From Paenibacillus sp. BIC5C1 (lineage in GTDB: Bacteria > Bacillota > Bacilli > Paenibacillales > Paenibacillaceae), in assembly GCF_032399705.1 (NCBI RefSeq), contig NZ_CP135922.1:62001-126000 (forward strand): a stretch of DNA of 64,000 nt, in the 5' to 3' direction. Shown here in pieces: positions 1 to 9,695 of the stretch. The notes below the pieces were generated by a model, which made no database searches, was not told the origin of the DNA, and was given only the letters and a program-made list of their open reading frames with translations. The position numbers were made by a program, and so were the translations under genes. Numbering within the stretch: position 1 is the stretch's first letter; each line of letters starts with the position of its first letter.

Positions 1-1
1 G

Positions 2-1414
2 GTGAATAACGTGCTGGATGCAGCGGAAGAGCATCAGTTATGGGTTCCCGGGGATCGGATTGTCGTCGCAGTATCGGGCGGACCGGACTCGGTGGCTTTT
101 TTGCATATCATGCATGAGATCAGTACTAGGCATGTTCCGCTGGAATTGATTTGCGCCCATGTACATCATGGCTTTCGGATTGAATCTGATCATGAAGCCG
201 AGATGATGAGGGCACTTGCTCATCAACTGGGCATTGCATTCGAATGGGTGAAGGCCGATGTACCTTCTTATATGAAGCTTACCGGTCAAGGCTCTCAGGA
301 AGCTGCACGCAACAAACGATATGAGTTTTTGCATGAAGTGGCTGCCAAACACAATGCGGCGAGCATTGCACTGGCCCATCATGCCGACGATCAAGCAGAG
401 ACGGTTATGCTCCATTTGCTGCGTGGGAGTGGTCTTTCCGGACTCGCAGGAATGAAGTTTAAAAGGCGAGAAAAAAATGTGGAACTTATTCGTCCATGCC
501 TTCGTATAAACAAGACAGACCTTGTAGAAGCTTGTAATACCCAGGGTTTTCTGTATTTTAATGATGAAAGCAATTCCCTGCGTAAATATCGGCGTAATGC
601 CATTCGCTTGGATGTGCTTCCTTTTTTGGGGCAATATAATGGACAGTTAACGCCGTCTTTGAATCGACTTGCCGAAATTGTAGGTGATGAAGACGATTTC
701 ATGGAACAAGGTGCATATGACGCATACAGGTGTCTAGTGCAGGCGAACGGCGGAAGGCAAACCTTTGAGGTGCCTTCCTTTTTGAAGTTACATGTCGCTT
801 TACAACGAAGGTTGATTAAACTAATATTGAATTATCTGCCTTTGGACAGTGATTTTGTCGACTTTACCCGTATTGAGACCATTCGCCGCAAGGTTATTCA
901 ACCTGACGCGACGACCTGGAGCCTGGATATAGGACAGACACTCGCCTGCACCCGGGAGTATGATCTGATCTCTTTCGGCATACGGACTGACGTACAGGAT
1001 CAATCTTACGAATATCGTCTTGCTCAATGGAGCGGAACTTATGAGCTTTCTCTCGCGGAAATCGACCGGAATGTTCGGATCGTTCCGATGAGTCCCGAGG
1101 ATTATCATGTACCGGAATCGGCGGACCATGCCGCATTTGATGCGGATCAACTGCTTATGCCGCTGGTTGTGCGTTCACGGTTACCTGGAGATACCATGAA
1201 AGTGATGGGATTAAACGGAAGCAAAAAGGTGAAAAATATTTTCATCGATGAGAAAATTCCCCCTTCTGTCCGTTCACGGGTTCCCGTGGTATGTGATGGA
1301 GCAGGCAATATCATCTGGTTACCGGGTGTTCGCCGGTCTAGTGTAGCTCCTGTCAGGGAGGATACTTCCGCAATCCTGTACATGACTGTAGGCGATTCAG
1401 CGATTCAGGGGTAG
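2..1414 (+). CDS. tilS: tRNA(Ile)-lysidine synthetase TilS
   Basis: TilS converts C34 of tRNA-Ile(CAU) to lysidine using ATP and lysine, so that the tRNA reads AUA; it acts in the cytoplasm. The protein of about 470 residues has the PP-loop ATPase motif SGGPDS at residues 25-30, followed by the N-type ATPase domain. The C-terminal TilS domain is recognisable by SRLPGD and the KKVKNIFIDEKIP stretch near residues 397-425. The reading frame is open at the window edge, so the GTG at position 2 may not be the true start: no ribosome site is visible and a few residues may lie upstream. Its position directly before hpt and ftsH is the standard Bacillota arrangement. Family assignment is certain; the 5' end is not. 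Confidence 0.95.
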   Translation: MNNVLDAAEEHQLWVPGDRIVVAVSGGPDSVAFLHIMHEISTRHVPLELICAHVHHGFRIESDHEAEMMRALAHQLGIAFEWVKADVPSYMKLTGQGSQEAARNKRYEFLHEVAAKHNAASIALAHHADDQAETVMLHLLRGSGLSGLAGMKFKRREKNVELIRPCLRINKTDLVEACNTQGFLYFNDESNSLRKYRRNAIRLDVLPFLGQYNGQLTPSLNRLAEIVGDEDDFMEQGAYDAYRCLVQANGGRQTFEVPSFLKLHVALQRRLIKLILNYLPLDSDFVDFTRIETIRRKVIQPDATTWSLDIGQTLACTREYDLISFGIRTDVQDQSYEYRLAQWSGTYELSLAEIDRNVRIVPMSPEDYHVPESADHAAFDADQLLMPLVVRSRLPGDTMKVMGLNGSKKVKNIFIDEKIPPSVRSRVPVVCDGAGNIIWLPGVRRSSVAPVREDTSAILYMTVGDSAIQG

Positions 1415-1467
1415 TGGTTATGGTTCAGGTAAGGCTTTCATATGTATAACTTAGGAGGTTCGCACAG

Positions 1468-2007
1468 TTGCAGAACGACATTCAGGAAGTATTGATCAGT
1501 GAAGAAGAGATTCAGAGTAAAATCAAGGAATTAGGCGCAACAATAAGTGCCGAATATGCAAATCGCAATCCTTTGGTCATTTGTGTGCTCAAGGGTGCGT
1601 TTATATTTATGGCTGATTTGGTTAAGAACATTACGGTACCTGTTGAGATGGATTTCATGGCAGTATCGAGTTATGGTGCTTCCACCAAATCATCTGGCGT
1701 TGTCAAAATCATTAAGGATCTGGATGAATCCGTTGAGGGACGCGAGGTTCTGATTGTAGAGGACATTATTGATAGTGGACTCACGCTCAGTTATCTGATC
1801 GAACTCTTGCAGAACCGCGGTGCTGAATCGGTCCGCGTAGTTACGCTATTTGACAAGCCTTCAGGTCGCAAAGTCGAACTTGAAGCTCATTACACCGGAT
1901 TTGACATTCCAGACGCATTCATCGTTGGCTATGGCCTGGATTATGCCGAGAAGTACCGGAACCTCCCTTACATCGGGATTCTGAAACCGGAAGTTTACAG
2001 CAACTAA
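1468..2007 (+). CDS. hpt: hypoxanthine-guanine phosphoribosyltransferase
   Basis: Purine salvage enzyme that transfers phosphoribose from PRPP to hypoxanthine or guanine, giving IMP or GMP. The 179-residue length is normal. The PRPP-binding signature EDIIDSGLT is at residues 98-106, and the [14 protein letters not shown] stretch typical of bacterial HPRTs lies near the C-terminus. Start is TTG at 1468, chosen because a good ribosome site (AGGAGG, about 1453-1458) sits 9-10 nt upstream. It lies between tilS and ftsH, as in Bacillus, where these genes are co-transcribed and functionally linked. Confidence 0.96.
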   Translation: MQNDIQEVLISEEEIQSKIKELGATISAEYANRNPLVICVLKGAFIFMADLVKNITVPVEMDFMAVSSYGASTKSSGVVKIIKDLDESVEGREVLIVEDIIDSGLTLSYLIELLQNRGAESVRVVTLFDKPSGRKVELEAHYTGFDIPDAFIVGYGLDYAEKYRNLPYIGILKPEVYSN

Positions 2008-2049
2008 TGCTTAAGCTAGTTCCAAGCCCATATCTGTTGGTGGCTTCTG

Positions 2050-2079
2050 TTGAGAAGCTACGTTGGGCTATGTTAAAAT
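2050..2079 (+). promoter_or_regulatory. candidate sigma-A promoter of ftsH
   Basis: TTGAGA (2050-2055), an 18-bp spacer and TAAAAT (2074-2079) lie 30 bp before the ftsH start. A small imperfect hairpin (about 2039-2061) overlaps the -35. Found by reading only. Confidence 0.5.
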
Positions 2080-2108
2080 AATTACAGTGTCTCGAGAGGA
2101 GGTAGGGG

Positions 2109-4154
2109 ATGAATCGGTTCATCCGGAATTCTGCTTTTTATTTGATTCTTTTTTTAGTTGTGGTGGGGATAGTCCAGTTCGTCAGCAATGGCGGCGAAGC
2201 CACCGATAATCCTAGATATGATCAGTTGCGCGCTGCGATCAAGGCCAACAACGTCTCTGAATTGACGGTTCAATTCAACGGTCAGACGTACCTCGTGACC
2301 GGTCAATACAGGGAGACGCCTGACGGAGCCAAATCAGAAAATTTCTCAACGTATATTCCTCCTACGGATGAGGCAATTAGTGAGCTTGTAACTGCAAGCG
2401 AAACGAACAAATTCCAATATCATCAGGAACCTATGAAAGGTGACAGCATCTGGTTGACGTTGCTGACTTCCTTCATTCCTTTGATCATTATGTTCCTGCT
2501 GTTCTTCTTCCTGTTTAATCAGGCACAAGGCGGCGGCGGTAAAGTAATGAACTTTGGTAAAAGCCGTGCTCGTCTCTATAACGAAGAGAAAAAACGGGTT
2601 ACATTTGAAGATGTTGCGGGTGCTGACGAAGAGAAGCAGGAGCTTGTTGAAGTCGTGGACTTCCTCAAGGACCCTCGTAAATTCGCAGCAGTAGGTGCAC
2701 GAATTCCGAAAGGCGTATTGCTTGTAGGTCCTCCGGGTACAGGTAAAACCTTGCTCGCTCGTGCTGTTGCTGGTGAAGCGGGTGTACCATTCTTCAGTAT
2801 TTCCGGTTCTGACTTCGTTGAAATGTTTGTCGGTGTCGGTGCATCTCGTGTACGTGACTTGTTTGAAAATGCGAAGAAAAACGCCCCATGTATCATCTTT
2901 ATCGATGAGATCGATGCTGTAGGACGTCAGCGTGGTGCTGGCCTTGGTGGTGGTCACGATGAACGTGAACAAACACTCAACCAGTTGCTCGTTGAAATGG
3001 ACGGATTCGGAGCCAATGAAGGTATTATCATTGTTGCTGCAACGAACCGTGCTGATATTTTGGACCCTGCCTTGCTGCGTCCAGGACGTTTTGACCGTCA
3101 AATTACGGTTGACCGCCCTGACGTGAGAGGTCGTGAAGCAGTTCTGAAAGTACACTCACGCAACAAACCACTCACCAAAGATGTGAAGCTGGACATTATT
3201 GCGAAGCGTACTACCGGATTCTCCGGTGCAGATTTGGAAAATCTCTTGAATGAAGCGGCATTGCTTGCGGCACGTCGTAATCGCAGAGATATTTCTATGA
3301 AAGAAGTTGACGAGGCGATTGACCGTGTCATCGTTGGTACGGAGAAGAAAAGCCGTGTTATCAGTGACCGTGAAAAACGTATTGTCGCTTATCACGAAGC
3401 AGGTCATACCATTGTAGGTTACTTCCTGGAACATGCCGATATGGTACATAAAGTTACCATTATTCCGCGCGGACGTGCGGGTGGATATGTAATCATGTTA
3501 CCAAAAGAAGATCGTATGCTTGTTACCAAGCAAGAATTGCTGGACAAAATTACAGGACTCCTTGGAGGCCGTGTATCCGAAGAACTGTTTATCGGTGAAA
3601 TCGGTACGGGCGCATATAGTGACTTCCAACAAGCAACGGGTATCGTCCGTAGCATGGTTATGGAGTACGGTATGAGTGAGAAGCTGGGACCTATGCAGTT
3701 TGGTAGTTCACAGGGACAGGTATTCCTGGGTCGTGATATCGGTCACGAACAGAATTACTCGGATTCCATTGCATACGAGATTGATCAGGAAATGCAACGC
3801 TTTATTAACGAATGCTATGAGAAGTGTAAAGACTTGCTCGTTAAGCATTCCAAAGAAGTGCATCTGATCGCTCAAACGTTGTTGGAAGTGGAGACTTTGG
3901 AAATGGATCAGATCAAGCAATTGATCGAGACCGGTTCTCTGACTCCAAAAGATGAAAACAGCAACGATGGCGAAGGTACGCCTAGCGAAGGCGGAGAGGC
4001 AATCATCGACAACATCGGTGATGTACGCGTCCGTATCCAAGGCAAAGATGAAACGCCTGAGCCACCAGCCGGAGATATTCCTAACGAAGCTCCGAACCTG
4101 GACAAAGGAAACAGCAATGACCCAGATGATGGTGGAACGAAGCCAACGTCTTAA
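2109..4154 (+). CDS. ftsH: ATP-dependent zinc metalloprotease FtsH
   Basis: Membrane-anchored AAA+ protease that degrades damaged membrane proteins and short-lived regulators. In spore formers it is needed for normal sporulation. Order of domains: TM1 at about residues 7-25, an extracytoplasmic segment, TM2 at about 113-137, then the AAA domain with Walker A GPPGTGKT at 207-214 and Walker B IIFIDEID, and the M41 peptidase with zinc motif HEAGH at 429-433. The last 80 residues or so are acidic and low in complexity, longer than in Escherichia coli and typical of Paenibacillus. Start ATG 2109 follows a GAGAGGAGG ribosome site. A terminator follows, so the gene ends the tilS-hpt-ftsH unit. Confidence 0.98.
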   Translation: MNRFIRNSAFYLILFLVVVGIVQFVSNGGEATDNPRYDQLRAAIKANNVSELTVQFNGQTYLVTGQYRETPDGAKSENFSTYIPPTDEAISELVTASETNKFQYHQEPMKGDSIWLTLLTSFIPLIIMFLLFFFLFNQAQGGGGKVMNFGKSRARLYNEEKKRVTFEDVAGADEEKQELVEVVDFLKDPRKFAAVGARIPKGVLLVGPPGTGKTLLARAVAGEAGVPFFSISGSDFVEMFVGVGASRVRDLFENAKKNAPCIIFIDEIDAVGRQRGAGLGGGHDEREQTLNQLLVEMDGFGANEGIIIVAATNRADILDPALLRPGRFDRQITVDRPDVRGREAVLKVHSRNKPLTKDVKLDIIAKRTTGFSGADLENLLNEAALLAARRNRRDISMKEVDEAIDRVIVGTEKKSRVISDREKRIVAYHEAGHTIVGYFLEHADMVHKVTIIPRGRAGGYVIMLPKEDRMLVTKQELLDKITGLLGGRVSEELFIGEIGTGAYSDFQQATGIVRSMVMEYGMSEKLGPMQFGSSQGQVFLGRDIGHEQNYSDSIAYEIDQEMQRFINECYEKCKDLLVKHSKEVHLIAQTLLEVETLEMDQIKQLIETGSLTPKDENSNDGEGTPSEGGEAIIDNIGDVRVRIQGKDETPEPPAGDIPNEAPNLDKGNSNDPDDGGTKPTS

Positions 4155-4190
4155 TTTATAACACAATCTGTCTATAGTGGCAGATGACAA

Positions 4191-4217
4191 GGAGAGCCCT
4201 CGGGCTCTCTTTTTTTA
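4191..4217 (+). terminator. rho-independent terminator after ftsH
   Basis: Stem GAGAGCCC/GGGCTCTC with a 2-nt loop in the perfect pairing (4 nt or more once the inner pairs open), followed by eight T. It separates ftsH from the nad block. Confidence 0.9.
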
Positions 4218-4318
4218 TGTATTCCTTCAAATTGTATAGATAATGATAACCGGGAGCTTTAGGGCGAACTACGTAGGAAATGGGCGGTTATGCCCTTGTT
4301 CTGGGGCGTTTTCATTTA

Positions 4319-4347
4319 TTGACAGAGTCGTGAACGTTGTGTACATT
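4319..4347 (+). promoter_or_regulatory. sigma-A promoter of nadABC
   Basis: Perfect -35 TTGACA (4319-4324), 17-bp spacer, -10 TACATT (4342-4347). It lies about 100 bp before the chosen nadA start and overlaps the upstream ATG at 4337, which argues against that ATG being used. Confidence 0.7.
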
Positions 4348-4450
4348 AGGTGTTAAACCGCTTGTGATTCGTTTCTCAAGCGAAAATAACGACTTGGATT
4401 TGCCATATAAAACAGCGTATAAGGCTGTCCCGATAAGGAGAGGATCACAG

Positions 4451-5389
4451 GTGGAAGCTCTGGCTTTAGAGCGCAAGGCTGAGATGAACCGGGAGCTGCG
4501 CGAGCGGCTGATGGAGTTGAAGAAGGAACGTAATGCTATTATTCTTGCCCATTATTATCAACGTGACGAGGTACAAGAGGTCGCTGATTTCCGGGGAGAT
4601 TCGTTTTTGCTGGCTCAGAAGGCGGCACAAACCGATGCGGATGTTATCGTTTTCTGCGGGGTTCATTTTATGGGTGAAAGCGCTAAAATTCTTGCCCCTA
4701 ACAAAACGGTTATCATCCCTGACGAACGTGCAGGCTGCCCAATGGCAGACATGGTGAACGTTGAAGGCTTACGTAAGTTGAAAGCACAGCACCCGAATGC
4801 CAAAGTTGTAACGTACATCAATTCCTCAGCTGAGATCAAGGCAGAGACCGACATCTGTTGTACATCGGCCAATGCTGTCAGAGTCATTCAATCTGTTGAT
4901 TCCGATGAAATCATCTGGGTACCGGATAAAAATCTGGGACATTATGTGCAACAACATACAGACAAGAAAATGATTATCTGGGAAGGTTACTGCAATACCC
5001 ATGATATGCTGACGGTCAAAGACGTGGTTGAGATGAGAGCGAAGCATCCAAATGCAGAGTTTGTTGTTCACCCGGAATGTCGTCCTGAGGTCGTAGAGAT
5101 GGGTGATTTCGTAGGTAGCACAACCGCCATTCTGGAATATTGTAAAAATTCATCCGCTAAGGAATTTATCGTAGGCACTGAGGATGGTACAGGATACCAA
5201 CTGCGTCTCGATAGCCCGGACAAACAATTCCACTTTGCTACGAAGTTCCTTGTATGTCCGAATATGAAGGTCAACAACTTGAAAAAGCTGGTTAAATGTC
5301 TGGAAACGATGAAGCCGCAGATTTACGTGCCATCGGCTGTTGCTGACAAAGCCAGAGAATCACTAGAGCGCATGTTACTGGTGAAGTAG
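4451..5389 (+). CDS. nadA: quinolinate synthase NadA
   Basis: [4Fe-4S] enzyme that condenses iminoaspartate (from NadB) with dihydroxyacetone phosphate to give quinolinate in de novo NAD synthesis. I chose GTG 4451 (312 residues) because AAGGAGAGG sits 8 nt upstream. The frame stays open to an ATG at 4337, but that codon lies inside the promoter and the extra 38 residues do not look like NadA. Visible NadA features: AHYYQRDEVQ, FCGVHFMGES with the first cluster cysteine, a CCTSAN cysteine pair, HPECRPEV, and the C-terminal CPNMKVNNL cysteine. The length fits the short NadA class. It is followed by nadB and nadC, probably as one transcript. Confidence 0.95.
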   Translation: MEALALERKAEMNRELRERLMELKKERNAIILAHYYQRDEVQEVADFRGDSFLLAQKAAQTDADVIVFCGVHFMGESAKILAPNKTVIIPDERAGCPMADMVNVEGLRKLKAQHPNAKVVTYINSSAEIKAETDICCTSANAVRVIQSVDSDEIIWVPDKNLGHYVQQHTDKKMIIWEGYCNTHDMLTVKDVVEMRAKHPNAEFVVHPECRPEVVEMGDFVGSTTAILEYCKNSSAKEFIVGTEDGTGYQLRLDSPDKQFHFATKFLVCPNMKVNNLKKLVKCLETMKPQIYVPSAVADKARESLERMLLVK

Positions 5390-5425
5390 CATGCGCTACT
5401 CTTGCTCCAAGACAGGTGAAATAAC

Positions 5426-7045
5426 ATGATACCGCAATATTTAGTGGATTTTGATCTGTCCGCGCTGCCGATGGTGGAGACGGATGTGCTGGTTATTGGT
5501 TCAGGCATTGCTGGTTTGTTTACTGCGATCAAGGCGAGTGAACAACGCAGTGTGTTGATGATCACGAAGAAGTCGTTACTGGAAAGTAACACCCGGTATG
5601 CGCAGGGGGGAATCGCTGCGGTTATTGCTGAAGATGATTCACCTGCCTACCATTTGCAGGATACACTTGTTGCAGGAGCGGGATTATGCCGCTCCGAAGC
5701 AGTCGAAGCATTGGTGAACGAGGGCCCTGACGGAGTGAAAGAACTGATTCGCTTGGGTACTTTGTTTGATCTGGAGAACGGCGAGTTGGCGTTGACGCAG
5801 GAAGGTGCGCACAGCCACCGCCGTATTTTGCATGCCAATGGGGATGCAACGGGATATGAGATTGTGCGTGCACTGGCTGCACAGGCGAATGAACATCCGG
5901 GGATTGAAGTGTGGGATGAGCATTTTGTCATTGATCTAATTACAGAGCAGGGAGAATGTGTAGGTGCGCTGGTTCAGAAGGCTGATGGTTCGCAAGTATT
6001 TGTGAAAGCAGAGGCAACCGTACTATGCTCTGGCGGGGCTGGACAGTTGTATCGATATACGACTAATCCGGAAGTGGCTACAGCAGACGGCGTGGCGATG
6101 GCCTATCGTGCCGGAGCAGTTGTCCGGGACATGGAGTTTATTCAATTCCACCCGACCTCACTTTGTTATCCAGGAGCACCACGTTTCCTGGTGTCCGAGG
6201 CTGTACGTGGCGAAGGAGCTTATTTGCGCAATGTGAAAGGCGAGCGCTTCATGGAACGGTATCATGCACAGCTTGAACTGGCACCACGTGATATCGTTGC
6301 GCGGGCCATTGTCAGTGAGATGGAATCGACAAACAGTACCTTTGTATATTTGGATATCACTCATGAACCGTCGGAGATGATTAAACATCGGTTTCCTACC
6401 ATCTATGAGACCTGTATGCGATACGGACTGGATATGACTACAGACTGGATTCCGGTCGCTCCTGCTGCACATTACATGATGGGCGGAGTGAAGACGGATC
6501 TTAGCGGGGAGAGCAGCATTGGCAGATTATTTGCCTGCGGTGAGGTATCTTCTACCGGAGTGCATGGTGCCAATCGTCTGGCAAGCAACTCTCTCTCTGA
6601 AGCAATCGTATTTGGCCGGAGAATCGTGGATCGTATTCAAGCCCTTCCTCCACTAGCTCCGCTACAGACAAGAATTCCCACATCAACAAGCATTCGCAGG
6701 AGCATAAAAGAAGAGCAGAAGCCGGTGTCCGAAAGACGCTTGCGTCTGCAAAAAATGATGGTACGTCAAGTGGGGCTGCGCCGGAATGGGGCTAACCTGC
6801 AAGGAGCAATAGAGAAGCTGCAACAAGAACTGCAATTTTTTGATCAGAAGTTTACTCACAAAGAAGAGATGGAATATGCCAACCTTTTGACCTGTGCCTG
6901 GTTGGTTACCACTGGAGCATTACACCGCGAGGAAAGTCGGGGAGCCCACTACCGTGAGGATTTCCCGCAGCGTGACGATGCCGTATGGCAGAAGCATAGC
7001 CTGCAGCAGCGAGAACAAGCGATTGTGGAGGAATTGATGTCATGA
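5426..7045 (+). CDS. nadB: L-aspartate oxidase NadB
   Basis: FAD enzyme that oxidises L-aspartate to iminoaspartate, the substrate handed to NadA. At 539 residues it is full length. The N-terminal dinucleotide fold has VIGSGIAGLF at about residues 24-33. The family segments NTRYAQGG, HSHRRILHANGDATG, QFHPTSL and GGVKTDLSG follow, then a C-terminal helical domain. GTHGANR-like text appears here as STGVHGANRLASNSLSEA, the usual FAD-binding and active-site stretch. It overlaps nadC by 4 nt (ATGA), a sign of translational coupling. Confidence 0.97.
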   Translation: MIPQYLVDFDLSALPMVETDVLVIGSGIAGLFTAIKASEQRSVLMITKKSLLESNTRYAQGGIAAVIAEDDSPAYHLQDTLVAGAGLCRSEAVEALVNEGPDGVKELIRLGTLFDLENGELALTQEGAHSHRRILHANGDATGYEIVRALAAQANEHPGIEVWDEHFVIDLITEQGECVGALVQKADGSQVFVKAEATVLCSGGAGQLYRYTTNPEVATADGVAMAYRAGAVVRDMEFIQFHPTSLCYPGAPRFLVSEAVRGEGAYLRNVKGERFMERYHAQLELAPRDIVARAIVSEMESTNSTFVYLDITHEPSEMIKHRFPTIYETCMRYGLDMTTDWIPVAPAAHYMMGGVKTDLSGESSIGRLFACGEVSSTGVHGANRLASNSLSEAIVFGRRIVDRIQALPPLAPLQTRIPTSTSIRRSIKEEQKPVSERRLRLQKMMVRQVGLRRNGANLQGAIEKLQQELQFFDQKFTHKEEMEYANLLTCAWLVTTGALHREESRGAHYREDFPQRDDAVWQKHSLQQREQAIVEELMS

Positions 7046-7908
7046 TACTGAACGGATATAATGAAGGACTCATCGAATCAATCAAAAACTGGCTTCGTGA
7101 GGATGTTGGCGCAGGCGATGTCACAACAAGTGTGACAATTCCTGCTGGCAGTCAGTCCAAGGCCGTTATACATGCCAAAGACAATGGAATCATTGCAGGG
7201 ATTACGGTCGCAGAACTCGTGTTTCAGGTAGTGGATCCTGGCCTTGTGTTCACACCGATGGTAAAAGACGGTGATGCAGTTACGCACGGTACGATTCTGG
7301 CTGAGGTAGAAGGGAGCACACATAGCTTGCTGACAGGAGAGCGTCTGGCTCTTAACCTGCTTCAGCGTATGTCTGGTATCGCTACCCGCACACGTACCTA
7401 TGTTGATGCGTTGGAAGGCCTCCCTACACGACTGGTCGATACTCGTAAAACGACACCGGGACACCGCTTGCTTGAAAAATATGCAGTGCGGGTTGGTGGC
7501 GGAGCAAATCACCGGTTTGGCCTCTATGATGCCGTTATGATTAAGGATAACCACATCAAGGGCGCAGGGGGGATCACTGAAGCGGTACAGCGTGCGCGGG
7601 CCGTCATTCCGCATACCATGACCATTGAAGTTGAGACCGAAAACCTAGAACAGGTCAGAGAAGCCTTGCAGGCTGGGGCAGATATCATTATGCTGGATAA
7701 CATGCAACCAGATCTTATGCGTGAGGCCGTCGTTCTTATTCGTGAGCAGGCTCCGCATGTGAAGGTTGAGGCATCGGGCAACGTCTCGCTAAATACTATT
7801 CGTGGTATTGCAGAGAGCGGAGTGGATGTAATTTCAGTTGGAAGGTTAACCTATTCTTTTGAGAGCCTGGATATCAGCCTAGATTTAAACGAAAAGAAAG
7901 AGGGGTGA
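7042..7908 (+). CDS. nadC: nicotinate-nucleotide pyrophosphorylase NadC
   Basis: Converts quinolinate and PRPP to nicotinate mononucleotide and CO2, the third step from this operon. The protein has 288 residues, the normal length. Features: an N-terminal domain beginning with the segment LREDVGAGDVTT, then RLALNLLQRMSGIAT, the DTRKTTPG motif, GGGANHRFGLYDAVMIKDNH, and EVETENLEQ with DIIMLDNM toward the C-terminus. Start ATG overlaps the nadB stop. With nadA and nadB it supplies the complete aspartate-to-NaMN route. Confidence 0.97.
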   Translation: MILNGYNEGLIESIKNWLREDVGAGDVTTSVTIPAGSQSKAVIHAKDNGIIAGITVAELVFQVVDPGLVFTPMVKDGDAVTHGTILAEVEGSTHSLLTGERLALNLLQRMSGIATRTRTYVDALEGLPTRLVDTRKTTPGHRLLEKYAVRVGGGANHRFGLYDAVMIKDNHIKGAGGITEAVQRARAVIPHTMTIEVETENLEQVREALQAGADIIMLDNMQPDLMREAVVLIREQAPHVKVEASGNVSLNTIRGIAESGVDVISVGRLTYSFESLDISLDLNEKKEG

Positions 7909-7914
7909 ACCTCT

Positions 7915-8685
7915 TTGATTCTTGTGGTAGACGTGGGCAACAGTAATATCGTACTCGGCGTGTATCAAGGCCGGGAGTTGCTCCACCATTTTCGCCTGAG
8001 TACATCCCGGCAGTCGACAGTGGATGAATACGGCGTATTGATTTATAATTTATTTCATATGTCGGGTATTTCAACACGCGACATTGAAGGTGTGATCATC
8101 TCATCCGTGGTTCCACCGCTGGTAAATGTGATTGAAGCCATGTGTGAGAAATACGTAGGCAAAAAACCTTTACTCGTTGGGCCTGGTATCCGAACCGGCC
8201 TGAACCTGCGGTATGAGAATCCTCGTGAAGTTGGCGCGGATCGCATTGTTAATGCAGTAGCAGCCGTTGAGAAGTATGGCGGCCCTCTCGTTGTGGTCGA
8301 TTTCGGTACAGCGACCACATTTGACTGTATTGACGAGAAAGGAAATTATCTGGGCGGGGCTATCGTACCCGGCATCCATATTGCAACCGAAGCACTCTAT
8401 GAACGAGCGTCCAAGCTACCTCGTATTGAATTGGAGAAGCCCAAGAAAGTCATTGGTCGCAACACCATTCATGCGATGCAGGCCGGCATTATTTATGGTT
8501 ATGCAGGACAGGTGGACGGTATTGTGGAGCGTATTCGTGAGGAAATGGGAGCCAAGCCTAGAGTTATTGCAACCGGAGGCCTTGCCAAGCTGATTGCAGA
8601 AGAAACACGCAGCATCGATGAAGTGGATCCGCTGCTTACGCTTGAAGGGCTGCGTATCGTTTATGAGCGGAACCGGGAAAGGTAA
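7915..8685 (+). CDS. coaX: type III pantothenate kinase CoaX
   Basis: First step of coenzyme A synthesis: phosphorylation of pantothenate by the K+-dependent type III enzyme. The protein has 256 residues. It starts with the ASKHA phosphate motif [12 protein letters not shown] at residues 5-16, with [11 protein letters not shown] and [10 protein letters not shown] in the middle, and [11 protein letters not shown] near the C-terminus. Start TTG 7915 follows AGAGGGGTG and lies only 6 nt after nadC, so it may be read from the nad promoter as well. In Bacillus coaX follows ftsH directly; here nadABC is inserted between them. Confidence 0.96.
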   Translation: MILVVDVGNSNIVLGVYQGRELLHHFRLSTSRQSTVDEYGVLIYNLFHMSGISTRDIEGVIISSVVPPLVNVIEAMCEKYVGKKPLLVGPGIRTGLNLRYENPREVGADRIVNAVAAVEKYGGPLVVVDFGTATTFDCIDEKGNYLGGAIVPGIHIATEALYERASKLPRIELEKPKKVIGRNTIHAMQAGIIYGYAGQVDGIVERIREEMGAKPRVIATGGLAKLIAEETRSIDEVDPLLTLEGLRIVYERNRER

Positions 8686-8780
8686 GAACAGAGACGGCAA
8701 ACAGCGGGCTGAGATTACAGTCTTATATGTTATGCCGTTTTTTCTATAACTGGCGATTACGCCAAAGGAGGCTGAATGAC

Positions 8781-9671
8781 TTGGAAAACAACAACAAACA
8801 AGACCGGTTAATTCGCGGTACAGCAATGAACGGACGGGTTAGGGCCTTTGCTGTTCAAACGACGGAACTGGTTGAGGAACTGCGCAGAAGACATGATACG
8901 TTTCCCACGGCTACAGCAGCTATGGGGCGTACGGTTACAGCAGCATCCATTATGGGTGCTATGCTTAAGGGAGAAGAGAAGCTGACTATTCAAGTCAAAG
9001 GCGATGGTCCCATTGGACAGATTGTTGCCGATGCTAATGCGAAGGGTGAAGTTCGTGGTTATGTAAGCAATCCGCATGTACATCTGCCGAGCAATAGTAT
9101 GGGCAAACTGGACGTTGCTGGCGCAGTCGGAACAGAGGGATTCGTGAACGTAACCAAGGATCTGGGGCTGAAAGAGCCTTATCGCGGCAGTGTGCCGATT
9201 ATTTCGGGAGAACTTGGCGAAGACTTTACGTACTATTTTGCCAAATCGGAGCAGACACCTTCTGCTGTAGGCGTTGGTGTACTCGTGGACACCGACAATT
9301 CGGTTATTGTAGCCGGTGGATTCATTGTACAGTTGCTTCCGGGTTTGACGGATGATGAAATTACTGTGATTGAAAATGCCATTGGCACAATGCCGCCAGT
9401 GACGTCACTGCTGGCAGAGGGGCTTGAACTGGAAGCACTGCTTCGTCGCGTACTGCCTGATGTACAGGTCATGGACGAAATGGATATCCATTTCCACTGT
9501 GAGTGTTCACGTGAGCGGGTAGAGAAAACATTGATCAGTCTGGGTCAATCCGAATTGGAACAATTGATTGAGGAAGAAGGCCAGGCTGAAGTGGTTTGCC
9601 AATTTTGCAATGAGGCTTACGATTTTAACAAGGGACAACTTGAGACCATCCTAGAGCAAGCCAAGAACTGA
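8781..9671 (+). CDS. hslO: redox-regulated chaperone Hsp33
   Basis: Holding chaperone activated by oxidative unfolding. The four zinc cysteines are C240 and C242 (CEC) and C273 and C276 (CQFC), giving the family pattern CxC-X30-CxxC. Under oxidation they form disulfides and release zinc. I chose TTG 8781 (296 residues) because AAAGGAGG lies 9 nt upstream. The frame extends to an earlier ATG at 8727, which would add 18 residues not typical of the family. The N-terminal core reads DRLIRGTAMNGRVRAFAV, as expected. Located between coaX and the isomerase gene, as in Bacillus. Confidence 0.96.
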   Translation: MENNNKQDRLIRGTAMNGRVRAFAVQTTELVEELRRRHDTFPTATAAMGRTVTAASIMGAMLKGEEKLTIQVKGDGPIGQIVADANAKGEVRGYVSNPHVHLPSNSMGKLDVAGAVGTEGFVNVTKDLGLKEPYRGSVPIISGELGEDFTYYFAKSEQTPSAVGVGVLVDTDNSVIVAGGFIVQLLPGLTDDEITVIENAIGTMPPVTSLLAEGLELEALLRRVLPDVQVMDEMDIHFHCECSRERVEKTLISLGQSELEQLIEEEGQAEVVCQFCNEAYDFNKGQLETILEQAKN

Positions 9672-9695
9672 TTTTATGCGGGGACGGGACGCGGA

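Noticed and set aside
4337..4450. Upstream extension of nadA to ATG 4337
   Set aside because: The ATG overlaps the promoter, the extra residues do not resemble NadA, and GTG 4451 has a strong ribosome site.
8693..8743. Terminator after coaX
   Set aside because: ACGGCA/TGCCGT with a T run exists, but the loop of about 40 nt makes it too weak to report as a feature.
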